Source of the DNA: DASPJQ01 sp035299065
GTDB taxonomy: Bacteria > Bacteroidota > Bacteroidia > Flavobacteriales_D > UBA2798
Assembly: GCA_035299065.1 (NCBI GenBank)
Contig: DATGXI010000041.1
Location: forward strand, 1 to 45,077
Direction: 5' to 3'
DNA: 45,077 nucleotides
The notes under the pieces are model-generated. The model was given only the letters and a program-made list of their open reading frames with translations. It had not been told where the DNA came from and made no database searches. The translations under genes were made by a program, and so were the position numbers. Positions 24,719-33,013 of the stretch are shown one piece after another. Numbering within the stretch: position 1 is the stretch's first letter; each line of letters opens with the position of its first letter.

Positions 24719-25660
24719 TTAATTATTCACGTGTGCAGTGGTATCCAATCCTTCACTCAACATCAACGATGCCGCACCAAGCACCGCGGCATCATTCTCA
24801 GCAAGACCTGAACGCAGTATTTGTATTTTTCCTTTATAAATCTGCAATAAATTTTCTTCAAATTTCTTTTTAAGCGGGTCCATCAATAAATGACCGGCAT
24901 TGGAAGGGCCTCCAAAAATGAAAATGGCTTTTGGACTTAAATACGCAGCTGCGTTAGCCAGGATGAAAGCAAGGTAATAAGCCGTAACATCAAATGTTTC
25001 AAGTGCAAAATGATTGCCTTTTAAAGCAAGTTCAGTTACTTCCTTTGAATCTTTTATGCTTAATTCGCCACTTAGCTCGTGGTAGGTTTTTACAATGCCA
25101 CCGGCACTGCAGTAGGTTTCAAGACAACCCCTGCGTCCGCAACCACACAACCTGCCATCGCGCCTTACGATCACATGGCCCATTTCTCCTGCAAATCCAT
25201 CGTGCCCGTAAATTAATTGTCCGTTTGCTACAATGCCGCTTCCCACACCTGTACCAAGTGTTATGAAAATAAAATCTCGCATGCCTTTTGCACCGCCAAA
25301 AATCATTTCACCAAGCGCTGCAGCATTGGCATCGTTGGTGATTTTTACAGGCAGCTTAAATTTATCTTCAAATATTTTTGCCAATGGAATTACTCCTTTC
25401 CAGGGTAAGTTTGGAGCAAATTCAATGTTTCCGGAATAAAAATTTCCGTTGGGTGCACCAATGCCTATTGCATCAAGCTGAATTTTGTTCCCGTGAACAT
25501 AGGGCATAAGGGCTGTATAAACTGAATCGGCCAATTGTGCTGGCCCTTCTGACGCGCGCGTGGAAACACTTGTTTTAAAAAGAATATTACCTGACTGGTC
25601 AACAAGTCCAATCACTGTATTTGTTCCACCAATATCAATGCCCGCTACCACCTTCGTCAT
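24719..25660 (-). CDS. ROK-family sugar kinase (glucokinase-like)
   Basis: A 313-residue sugar kinase that phosphorylates a hexose at C6 with ATP. Phosphate-binding loop DIGGTNT (9-15), catalytic ND (D110) in KITNDANAAALGE, LGTGVGSGIV, and the ROK zinc site His162 with Cys172, Cys174 and Cys179 in GHVIVRRDGRLCGCGRRGC. Its start lies 26 nt inside the 3' end of the sugar transporter gene, so the two are coupled. Because it follows an FHS-type glucose/galactose transporter, glucose is the likely substrate, although ROK kinases also act on ManNAc, GlcNAc, fructose or allose. Confidence 0.93.
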   Translation of the reverse strand: MTKVVAGIDIGGTNTVIGLVDQSGNILFKTSVSTRASEGPAQLADSVYTALMPYVHGNKIQLDAIGIGAPNGNFYSGNIEFAPNLPWKGVIPLAKIFEDKFKLPVKITNDANAAALGEMIFGGAKGMRDFIFITLGTGVGSGIVANGQLIYGHDGFAGEMGHVIVRRDGRLCGCGRRGCLETYCSAGGIVKTYHELSGELSIKDSKEVTELALKGNHFALETFDVTAYYLAFILANAAAYLSPKAIFIFGGPSNAGHLLMDPLKKKFEENLLQIYKGKIQILRSGLAENDAAVLGAASLMLSEGLDTTAHVNN

Positions 25661-27101
25661 AATTGATGCCAGAATTTAATAATATATTTTTAGCCTTCCA
25701 GGCATAAAAAGCCAGGTATGCAAAACAAGCAACACCTACTAAATAACTCCATTTGATTCCTAACAGGTTATCGCCAGCTAAATATCCCTGCAATAAACTT
25801 ATAAAGCCACCGCCCATAATCATCATGATTAAAAAGCCGGAGCCTTGATTGGTGTATTTACCTAAACCTGAAATAGCCAATGTAAAAATGCAGGGCCATA
25901 ATGTACTGCAAAATAAACCAACGCTCATGAAAGCATAGGCGCTAATGAACGGATCATTGGAAAGTATACCAACAAACAGTGCAAGAATGCCCATGAACGA
26001 GAAAATAAACAATTGCCTTGCAGGATTGCCTTTGCTCATAAAATCGGCAGCTATTAAAACAAGAATAATACCTGCATAATAATAAAATGGTCCAATATTG
26101 GTTCCAACCACGTAATTAATAAGTAAAAACAATCCAAATGCCATGTACGGCATAATAACGCTCAACAGAGTGCGTACATTTTTGTCGTTTGAAAAAACAC
26201 CAGCAGCATTTGTCCACCGCCCAATCATTAAACTGGCCCAGAATAACGATACAAATGGAGCAACGTGTTCGGTTGGTAATCCCATTTCTTTTTCCAGGAA
26301 TGCGCCCAGATTTCCTCCTGTACTTACTTCAACGCCCACATACAGAAATATGGCAATCATACCCATCCATAATTGCGGGTATTTAAGCGCACTTCCTAAG
26401 TCCTTAAATGAATTTTGTTGTTTTGCTTCAACACGGTCAATGGTTTTGTCTTCAGCCACGTCATCACCGGTGTTTTCAACAGAGCTGATTTTGTCAGGAA
26501 TTGAAGAGAACTTAAACAAGATCGCAACAATTACAAAAGCTAATCCCAGGATAAGGTAGGGCGTTTTTATGTTTTCAATATTTGCCTTTGTATTTCCGGC
26601 TGTAACCGAGCCAAAAATAGCAAGACTTATAAGTACCGGCCCAATGGTTGTGCCAATATTATTAATACCACCGGCAAGACTTAGTCGTTGCGAACCTTTT
26701 TTAGGGTCACCCATTCGAATAGCAAGTGGGTTGGCAGCCGTTTGTTGCAATGAAAACCCAAGTCCAACAATAAATAACCCTGTAATCATTAAACCGAATG
26801 ATGATGTGTTGGCAGCGGGTATAAACAGCAATGTTCCTGTAGCAGAAATCAGCAAGCCCAGGGCTATGCCGTTACGGTAACCCATGCGGTTAAGCAAATC
26901 ATCGCCTGTAGAACTTGAAATTACATAATAAATAATGGATCCAACGGTATAAGCAATATAAAATGCAAATGAAATAAGTTGTGATTGCCATTGTTCAAGG
27001 TGCAATTCATTTTTAAAAACAGGTATAAGAATGTCGTTGGAAGCCGCAACAAATCCCCAGAAAAAAAACACGGAAATAAGTGTCAAAAATGATCGACTCA
27101 T
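25635..27101 (-). CDS. FHS-family (FucP-like) MFS sugar transporter
   Basis: A 488-residue transporter with about 12 membrane segments. The N-terminal FFFWGFVAASNDILIPVFK and the TM5 region SLQQTAANPLAIRMGDP with LSLAGGINNIGTTIGPVL are hallmarks of the fucose/glucose/galactose proton symporters. It sits upstream of and overlaps the ROK kinase, forming an uptake-and-phosphorylation unit. The promoter region holds a CAATTTTG -7-like box (27128-27135) with TTG 19 nt upstream, and an 8-bp inverted repeat just beyond it that may be the operator. Confidence 0.92.
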   Translation of the reverse strand: MSRSFLTLISVFFFWGFVAASNDILIPVFKNELHLEQWQSQLISFAFYIAYTVGSIIYYVISSSTGDDLLNRMGYRNGIALGLLISATGTLLFIPAANTSSFGLMITGLFIVGLGFSLQQTAANPLAIRMGDPKKGSQRLSLAGGINNIGTTIGPVLISLAIFGSVTAGNTKANIENIKTPYLILGLAFVIVAILFKFSSIPDKISSVENTGDDVAEDKTIDRVEAKQQNSFKDLGSALKYPQLWMGMIAIFLYVGVEVSTGGNLGAFLEKEMGLPTEHVAPFVSLFWASLMIGRWTNAAGVFSNDKNVRTLLSVIMPYMAFGLFLLINYVVGTNIGPFYYYAGIILVLIAADFMSKGNPARQLFIFSFMGILALFVGILSNDPFISAYAFMSVGLFCSTLWPCIFTLAISGLGKYTNQGSGFLIMMIMGGGFISLLQGYLAGDNLLGIKWSYLVGVACFAYLAFYAWKAKNILLNSGINYDEGGSGH

Positions 27102-27127
27102 ATTGCTTTGATTAGTAATTTAATTTC

Positions 27128-27157
27128 CAAAATTGCTTTCCAACTAAAAAAATGCAA
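27128..27157 (-). promoter_or_regulatory. Candidate promoter of the sugar transporter/kinase operon
   Basis: On the minus strand TTG (27157-27155) is followed after 19 nt by CAATTTTG (27135-27128), one base away from TAnnTTTG. The leader to the start at 27101 would be about 20 nt. Confidence 0.4.
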
Positions 27158-27165
27158 TTTGTTTA

Positions 27166-27194
27166 GTTTCAGGCGGGTTCCAATCACCTGAAAC
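27166..27194. promoter_or_regulatory. Inverted repeat, possible operator of the sugar transporter operon
   Basis: GTTTCAGG (27166-27173) and CCTGAAAC (27187-27194) are perfect reverse complements separated by 13 nt. The site lies directly upstream of the candidate -33 element, the usual place for an activator, and about 90 nt before the divergent gene at 27281. Confidence 0.45.
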
Positions 27195-27280
27195 GATTTT
27201 GTGGATACAAGTATACTTAAAAAAAACAAATCCCCGGCAGTTAAAATCTTACCTATATTCACAGCAGAATTTTAAATGTC

Positions 27281-28252
27281 ATGAAAAGAGTTTTAATTAC
27301 CGGAGCAGCAGGTTTTTTAGGTTCACATTTATGTGACAGGTTTATAAAAGAAGGATGCCATGTGATTGGCATGGATAACCTGATTACTGGCGACTTAAAA
27401 AACATTGATCATTTAATGAAGCTTGAGCACTTTGAGTTTTATCACCACGATGTTTCCAAGTTTGTACACGTACCCGGTCATCTTGATTATATATTGCATT
27501 TTGCATCGCCCGCAAGTCCCATTGATTATTTAAAAATTCCCATACAAACACTAAAAGTGAGTTCATTGGGTACGCATAACCTTCTTGGTTTGGCAAAATC
27601 AAAAAAAGCCCGCATTCTTGTAGCCTCAACCAGCGAGGTGTATGGCGATCCGCTGGTGCACCCGCAAACCGAGGATTATTGGGGAAATGTTAACCCGGTT
27701 GGACCACGCGGTGTGTATGATGAAGCAAAGCGTTTTATGGAAGCCATGACCATGGCTTACCATACTTACCATGGGGTTGAAACACGCATTGTGCGCATAT
27801 TTAATACCTATGGCCCGCGCATGCGCCTGAATGACGGCCGCGTATTGCCAGCGTTTATTGGTCAGGCATTGCGGGGCGAAGACCTTACCATGTTTGGTGA
27901 CGGATCACAAACACGTTCGTTTTGCTATGTTGATGATTTGGTTGAGGGAATTTACCGCCTGTTAAAAAGCGACTATGTAATGCCTATGAACATTGGAAAT
28001 CCGGCTGAAATCACAATCAAACAATTTGGCGAGGAGATTATAAAACTTACAGGCACTTCGCAAAAACTTGTTTCAAAACCATTGCCGCAGGACGATCCGA
28101 AACAACGTAAACCCGACATCACAAAAGCAAAAGAAATTCTTGGCTGGGAACCAAAAATTACGCGCGAAGAAGGTTTGAAAATTACCTATGCGTATTTTAA
28201 ATCGCTCTCAAAAGAAGAATTATTCAAGACAGAGCACAGGAGCTTTAGTTAA
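27281..28252 (+). CDS. UDP-glucuronate decarboxylase-type NAD-dependent epimerase/dehydratase
   Basis: A 323-residue extended short-chain dehydrogenase. NAD-binding GAAGFLGSH (8-16), STSEVYGDPLVHPQTEDYWGN (116-135) and catalytic Y146xxxK150 in GVYDEAKRF are the signature of UDP-xylose synthase (UDP-glucuronic acid to UDP-xylose with loss of CO2); the VNPVGPR block is also typical. Length is normal. It stands alone, divergent from the sugar transporter operon; no xylosyltransferase is nearby. A near-consensus -7 box (TATATTCA) lies about 25 nt upstream of the ATG. UDP-glucuronate itself needs a dehydrogenase not seen here, as the one at 17406 looks specific for N-acetylated sugars. Confidence 0.92.
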   Translation: MKRVLITGAAGFLGSHLCDRFIKEGCHVIGMDNLITGDLKNIDHLMKLEHFEFYHHDVSKFVHVPGHLDYILHFASPASPIDYLKIPIQTLKVSSLGTHNLLGLAKSKKARILVASTSEVYGDPLVHPQTEDYWGNVNPVGPRGVYDEAKRFMEAMTMAYHTYHGVETRIVRIFNTYGPRMRLNDGRVLPAFIGQALRGEDLTMFGDGSQTRSFCYVDDLVEGIYRLLKSDYVMPMNIGNPAEITIKQFGEEIIKLTGTSQKLVSKPLPQDDPKQRKPDITKAKEILGWEPKITREEGLKITYAYFKSLSKEELFKTEHRSFS

Positions 28253-28563
28253 CATTTAGCAACAAGCCACCAATTGCACGAATTTCACAAATGAAAATGC
28301 AATCAGCATACGTCTCTGTCACGAATAAGCACGAATCAGGAACCGTATTTATTCGTGTTCATTGGTGACAGAAACATCATGGTAATCAAAAAAAGAACCT
28401 GATATATTCGTGTAATTAGGGTAATTAGTGGCTTTTATAACACAGGATAGGTATTGGGAATCCGTTAAAATTCTCAAAATCCAGTAACTATTCTCCTAAA
28501 ATTCGTTTAATACTTCACTGTTTAAAACATTTTGACAACCACTTTATTAATACCCTCAAATCA
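28253..28563. other. Gene-free stretch of 311 nt
   Basis: No ORF with coding character. The left half holds the 171-bp nested inverted repeat (28264-28434). The right half is AT-rich upstream sequence of the gene at 28564, without a convincing -7 box. Confidence 0.7.
28264..28434. repeat. 171-bp nested inverted repeat
   Basis: Outer arms: 28264-28283 (AAGCCACCAATTGCACGAAT) and 28406-28434, which match as reverse complements at 18 of 20 positions with a 9-nt insertion in the right arm. Inner arms: 28316-28336 (starts CTGTCACGAATAAG) and 28351-28371 (ends CATTGGTGACAG) match at 18 of 21. The element is built from CACGAATNNN-type units. It contains no ORF, so it is a non-autonomous, MITE- or REP-like sequence. 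Confidence 0.7.
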
Positions 28564-30312
28564 GTGAAATTAGCTCTCATGATAACCCGCTTGTTTTTAG
28601 TCCTTATTGCCATTTCCATTACCCTGAAGGCCCAGCCCCAGGGAACCCCGCGTGACGGATCGCCAAAAGGTGCCGAATACGTGAAAAATTATTACGATAA
28701 AAAAGGCGATTTTCCCCGCATGGAAGGTCACCTGTGCAACGATGGGTTTAGCGGTGTTGGTTTGCAATGTGGTAAATGGAAATACTGGTATTCGAACGGG
28801 AAACAGGAAGAAATTTCAAACTGGTACAAAGGCAAATTAAATGGCGCCATTACCAAGTTTTATGAAAACGGCAATAAAAAAAATGTAGGGTATTTTGACA
28901 TGGGCTTACAGGACAGCCTGAATGAAAATTACCACGAAAATGGTAAACTTGCCGAAAAAGGTTTTTACAAACTGGGAAACAAAACGGGCATTTGGCAGTA
29001 CTGGGATGCAACAGGTAAATTAATTGAAGAGGAAGACCACAAGGAAGATGGAACGGTTTTAATCAATTACCACGTTGACGAATTAAGCGGTCAGGCCACC
29101 TTGAAAGACGGTACAGGTCAAATCACCTACTATTACGACAAAACACGCAAGCGCCAGTTGATCGAATACAAAAACGGTAAAATGGACGGCACATTTGAAG
29201 AATATAACCCTTCAGGTGTAAAAATAATTTCAGGAACATTTACCCAAAATGCCAAACAGGGTGAGTGGTTGTACAATTACCACAGTGGCCGTAAAAAAGA
29301 AGCAATGACCTATAAGGACAATTTGCTTGAGGGGCCTTACACAGCCTGGTATGAAGAAGATTCGGATTCACTCAACATTCGTGGTACTTATAGTAAAGGA
29401 AAAAAGAATGGCAAGTGGGAATGGTATTTCAGGGATGGTAAGCCCGATATGATTGGATCATTTGTGGACGATGAAATGGATGGCGATTGGATTTACTACC
29501 ATGTTGGTGGCGAAGTGAGTTACAAGGCGCAATACAAAATGGGAAAAAAAGATGGTCACTGGGAATATTTTTACCGAAAAGGTGAACCATGGATTACGGG
29601 CGATTACAAAGACGATGAAAAACACGGTGAATGGATAACCAAATACGAAACAGGCAGAACACTTTCGCAGGGAACGTATGATATGGGAAAAGAAGATGGT
29701 CTTTGGAAAAGCTGGTATGAAACAGGAACCCTGAAAGACGAAGGAGAATTTAAAGACGGGAAGCAAAGTGGTGTATGGGCAGGTTATTACCCGAATGGCA
29801 AAACAAACTATGCCGGCAATTTTAAAGAAGGATTTAAAACCGGTAAATGGAAATATTATTTTGATACCGGTAAAATAAAAGACGAAGGCGATTATAAAGT
29901 AGTGGAAAAAACCGAGAAGCTGGAAGCCTCAAACAGCAAGAACAAAGCCGGCAAAAAATACAAGGAAAGCGAAAAAGACGGTAAGTGGATTGGCTACGAT
30001 GAACGTGGTGCCAAAGTTAGCGAAGGGTCCTACAAAGACGGAGAAATGGACGGCACCTGGAAATATTATTTCCCGGGTGGTGTTGTGGCAGCTGAGGAAA
30101 TTAATTATAAAGACGGTAAACTGGATGGGAAATCCATTTCCTATACACGCACAGGAAAAATTTCAACGTCAACTGAATACAAAGACGGTTTGCGCCATGG
30201 CCACAGTATTGTATATGATAAAAAAGGAAAACTTTTGCAGGATAAGGAATACGAAAACGGCAGAATAAAATCAGACGATAAAATTCAATTTACGCCAGGC
30301 GGCCATCACTAA
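28564..30312 (+). CDS. Exported YwqK/MORN-repeat protein
   Basis: A 582-residue protein with a signal peptide (ITRLFLVLIAISITLKAQ) and roughly 20 tandem units of about 23 residues with the pattern G.W.YY...GK....Y.dGk.dG, for example GKWKYWYSNGKQEE, GEWLYNYHSGRKKE, GKWEWYFRDGKPD, GHWEYFYRKGEPW and GTWKYYFPGG. This is the MORN-2/YwqK family, often labelled antitoxin without evidence here. The repeats should form a long beta-meander at the cell surface or in the periplasm. The start is GTG at 28564 or ATG at 28579; both leave a plausible signal peptide. The methyltransferase-like gene follows after 21 nt and is likely co-transcribed. Confidence 0.85.
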   Translation: MKLALMITRLFLVLIAISITLKAQPQGTPRDGSPKGAEYVKNYYDKKGDFPRMEGHLCNDGFSGVGLQCGKWKYWYSNGKQEEISNWYKGKLNGAITKFYENGNKKNVGYFDMGLQDSLNENYHENGKLAEKGFYKLGNKTGIWQYWDATGKLIEEEDHKEDGTVLINYHVDELSGQATLKDGTGQITYYYDKTRKRQLIEYKNGKMDGTFEEYNPSGVKIISGTFTQNAKQGEWLYNYHSGRKKEAMTYKDNLLEGPYTAWYEEDSDSLNIRGTYSKGKKNGKWEWYFRDGKPDMIGSFVDDEMDGDWIYYHVGGEVSYKAQYKMGKKDGHWEYFYRKGEPWITGDYKDDEKHGEWITKYETGRTLSQGTYDMGKEDGLWKSWYETGTLKDEGEFKDGKQSGVWAGYYPNGKTNYAGNFKEGFKTGKWKYYFDTGKIKDEGDYKVVEKTEKLEASNSKNKAGKKYKESEKDGKWIGYDERGAKVSEGSYKDGEMDGTWKYYFPGGVVAAEEINYKDGKLDGKSISYTRTGKISTSTEYKDGLRHGHSIVYDKKGKLLQDKEYENGRIKSDDKIQFTPGGHH

Positions 30313-30333
30313 AAGCCGGTAAAACGTTAAGCC

Positions 30334-30990
30334 ATGAAAAAAGTAGCCTGTGTTTTTTTGTTCATGAGCATTTTCGTTTTTACGGCCAGCGCACAGCTTT
30401 CCTATTCGCGTACACATAAATTAAAAACACCCGGTATCAGCAAGGACACGTTGTATAAACGCGTCAAATACGACCTTGATTTTATTAAGCCGGCAAAAGG
30501 TGATACAATAGCCGACCTTGGAACATATGATGGTTTATACCCGGCCATGTACTCGGTGTTTTCTGATTCAGTAACCTTTTATCTTGAAGATGTAAATACC
30601 CGCCCGCTGTTTTTCCTTGACAGCCTTAAAATGTTATGTGCCTCCATCAGCAACAAACAAATTACAAATACATTCCTGATGTTTGAAGGAACCCAAACCT
30701 ATACCAACTTACCGGCTCAAAAATTTGATAAAGTAATTTTGCGTGATGTTGTTCACCACTGCCAGTCTTCAGCCGACATACTGGCCGAAGCCTGCCGCAT
30801 ACTGGCCCCTGGCGGGAAGCTTATTTTGTTTGAACCGGTAGTACCCGCAAAGGGAAAAAACGAAAAACTGTGTGTAGGGGCATTTACCATGAAACAGCTA
30901 ATGGCCTTAACCAAAGAACAGGATTTAAAACTGGTAAGAAAAAAACAATCGCAAAAGGATCATTATTGGTTTGAGTTTGTGAAAAAATGA
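30334..30990 (+). CDS. Methyltransferase-like protein with a signal peptide
   Basis: A 218-residue protein whose core has a class I SAM-methyltransferase layout: IADLGTYDGLYPAMYSV (about 63-79, motif I with DLGTYDG in place of GxGxG), YLEDVN (motif II), KVILRDVVHHC (motif IV region) and ILAPGGKLILFEPV (motif V/VI). The first ~21 residues (KKVACVFLFMSIFVFTASAQ) form a clear Sec signal peptide with an AxA-Q cleavage site, so the mature protein would be periplasmic or outer-membrane attached. SAM is not known to be available there, so it may use another ligand or be catalytically dead (inference). Probably co-transcribed with the YwqK-repeat gene. Confidence 0.82.
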   Translation: MKKVACVFLFMSIFVFTASAQLSYSRTHKLKTPGISKDTLYKRVKYDLDFIKPAKGDTIADLGTYDGLYPAMYSVFSDSVTFYLEDVNTRPLFFLDSLKMLCASISNKQITNTFLMFEGTQTYTNLPAQKFDKVILRDVVHHCQSSADILAEACRILAPGGKLILFEPVVPAKGKNEKLCVGAFTMKQLMALTKEQDLKLVRKKQSQKDHYWFEFVKK

Positions 30991-31009
30991 TTTCTATTCC
31001 TGAACAACG

Positions 31010-32251
31010 TTAGTCCGGGTAATCAAAAGTCCACCGAAAACGTGTCTTCATTAAACGATAGGATGAAACGGGTTTTGTTTTCAGAAAGAAGTGAATGCTG
31101 TCCTTTTCATATCGTCCGGTTACCTCAAAACTGTTTTTTGGCAATTTTTTGTAATGAAAAACATTGATATGATTTCCAAGCAGTGTAAATGTTTTATTCT
31201 CCGGGTGGATGGTAAGGTAGGGACTAATGGTATCATTTTTACTGGTAATAACGGTTGCCCTGCGATAAGCTTCATTTAAGTGAAGCGTTTTCCATTTGTC
31301 AAGAGGTTGCTCTTGTTCAGGCCCATCGTGTTGAATCAATTCAAATTTTCGCACGGTGTATATACCATCCATTTTGAACACAGGAGTTTGCACATAAGGA
31401 ATAAAAACGGTCAGGAAAAAAGCAACGGGAATCCCGGCAATCAGTATTGTTTTTAGTACAACGCGCCATATGCGCAACCAGCGCCTTTTAAACCGCAACC
31501 TTGGAATGTAAATGGTGGTTGCTTGTTGTCCAACAAAAAATGCGGCAAGCTGTTTGATGAACGGAGCCACAAGAACAGCCGCCATTAACAGTAAATGCAA
31601 CGATATAATTTTGACGGGTATATTGTAACATAAATTCAACATGGCCACATAGCCTGTTGCAATAAGTGAAAGTAAGCTGCCAAGCACCAGCGTTCGTCTG
31701 AAAAAAAGGAGGTATGCTGCTACAATTTGAAACATACCGCAAAACACGATAAATGGTTTTGAATAACCCATAAATGTCCACAATAAACCCGCTGGCGTGC
31801 TTTCGCCAAACGTGGTTGTAAGCGTTTCGTAGTCAGGCGATCTAAATTGACCATCAAAAATTTTTACAATACCATACAGTATAAGTATAATTCCAAGAAA
31901 ATAGCGCACGCACAGCACCGAAAATTCCTTTAATTGGTTATAGTCCCGGTTTTTCCCAAAAAATGTGGTAAGAACAAGTGCTGTAAATAATGAAAGCAAT
32001 GCTATGGAGAGCAACTTGCAATATTCAAAAAGACTGTCACCGGAATTAACAACAACATCTAAACCCAGCATGTGTTTTCCTATAAAAACAGTCAGGTTTT
32101 CCAGCCATGCAAATAAAAATTTTAAAACATCGCCTAAATAGGGGATTGCTTGAACAAAGTAGGCAGTAAAAATGTACAACAAAATGTAAAAGCACCCAAA
32201 TAGGACAAAGGTCTTTTTAAACCGACTTAAGGTTGAAACGGGTTGATTCAT
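31010..32251 (-). CDS. DoxX-like membrane protein with C-terminal soluble domain
   Basis: A 413-residue protein with about seven to eight membrane segments. The central part (about 110-235: RYFLGIILILYGIVKIFDGQF, LLWTFMGYSKPFIVFCGMFQIVAAYLLFF, LGSLLSLIATGYVAML) has the DoxX-family pattern. A final membrane helix at about 265-285 leads into a ~125-residue soluble, beta-rich domain (MDGIYTVRKFELIQHDG to FRWTFDYPD) expected in the periplasm. DoxX-type proteins are linked loosely to redox functions; no enzyme can be named. It is convergent with the methyltransferase-like gene, 19 nt away. Confidence 0.75.
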   Translation of the reverse strand: MNQPVSTLSRFKKTFVLFGCFYILLYIFTAYFVQAIPYLGDVLKFLFAWLENLTVFIGKHMLGLDVVVNSGDSLFEYCKLLSIALLSLFTALVLTTFFGKNRDYNQLKEFSVLCVRYFLGIILILYGIVKIFDGQFRSPDYETLTTTFGESTPAGLLWTFMGYSKPFIVFCGMFQIVAAYLLFFRRTLVLGSLLSLIATGYVAMLNLCYNIPVKIISLHLLLMAAVLVAPFIKQLAAFFVGQQATTIYIPRLRFKRRWLRIWRVVLKTILIAGIPVAFFLTVFIPYVQTPVFKMDGIYTVRKFELIQHDGPEQEQPLDKWKTLHLNEAYRRATVITSKNDTISPYLTIHPENKTFTLLGNHINVFHYKKLPKNSFEVTGRYEKDSIHFFLKTKPVSSYRLMKTRFRWTFDYPD

Positions 32252-32341
32252 ATTGGTTGAATGTGTATGCTAAACAAACGCAATTGATCCAAAAAATTTC
32301 CCAGTAAACGCAAAGAGATGTTAAAGGAATTGAAAAGAACG

Positions 32342-32968
32342 TTAAATGGAATCCCACTCTTTCTTAAAACGCTCCACGAACTCTTTCATAAATTCAAACC
32401 GGTCTTTCGCAATTGATTTTGCTGTTTGTGTATTCAGCAAATCATATAATTTCAACAGCTTTTCAAAAAAGTGATCAAAGGTAGTTGCATTTGTTTCGCC
32501 CTGGTGCTTATTCATAAGGCGATGCTTAAAACCGCCAAAGGCAAAAGCCCTTGCAATGCCAATAGCACCAATGGCCTCAAGCCTGTCAGCATCCTGTACA
32601 ATTTGCCCTTCTTTGGTTAATGGTTTTTTAGGTGCAGCACCACCCTTAAAGCTTAAGTTGAACACCTGGTCAATGACAACCGGCACTATATACGGTTCAA
32701 CGTTAAATTGCATAAGCAAATCGTGCAGGTTTTTTTCCGCTTCGCTTTGCGTACCGGTAAAAAATTTATGATCGTACAAATCGTGTGTAAGCGCAATTAA
32801 AGTAACCTGGAATTCATCGCCTTTTTCAACTTCATTAATAATCAACGCATTTTTTAATACGCGTAAAACATGTGGCCAATCATGTGCGGTAGGATCGGGT
32901 GGCATGACTTGTTTTACATGTTCACGCAATGCCTCAATAATTTTTTGGTTAGACGAATTCAATGCCAA
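32342..32968 (-). CDS. HD-domain phosphohydrolase
   Basis: A 208-residue metal-dependent hydrolase of the HD superfamily, YedJ-like subgroup. The metal site is visible as His33 (DWPHVLRV), His62-Asp63 (LIALTHDLYDH) and an Asp near residue 130 (IVQDADRLEAIGAIGIARAF). Substrate unknown; relatives act on nucleotides or phosphomonoesters. The frame opens with TTG at 32968 as there is no in-frame ATG before the conserved region; a second TTG follows six nt later. Upstream lie two 11-bp direct repeats (32978-33007). Confidence 0.85.
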   Translation of the reverse strand: MALNSSNQKIIEALREHVKQVMPPDPTAHDWPHVLRVLKNALIINEVEKGDEFQVTLIALTHDLYDHKFFTGTQSEAEKNLHDLLMQFNVEPYIVPVVIDQVFNLSFKGGAAPKKPLTKEGQIVQDADRLEAIGAIGIARAFAFGGFKHRLMNKHQGETNATTFDHFFEKLLKLYDLLNTQTAKSIAKDRFEFMKEFVERFKKEWDSI

Positions 32969-32977
32969 TGCGTTTTT

Positions 32978-33007
32978 CTTACGTGTTTAAAGTGGCCTTA
33001 CGTGTTT
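32978..33007. repeat. Direct repeat CTTACGTGTTT (two copies)
   Basis: CTTACGTGTTT occurs at 32978-32988 and again at 32997-33007, 19 nt apart, just upstream of the HD gene. Read on the minus strand (AAACACGTAAG) it resembles the units of the 33-nt-arm palindromes, so it may be a degraded single arm, or an operator. Confidence 0.5.
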
Positions 33008-33013
33008 CAACTA

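Noticed and set aside
28264..28434. Insertion sequence
   Set aside because: The inverted repeats enclose no transposase ORF and are short and imperfect; a non-autonomous repeat fits better.
28564..30312. Toxin-antitoxin system based on the YwqK name
   Set aside because: The family label antitoxin is historical; there is a signal peptide and no toxin gene beside it.
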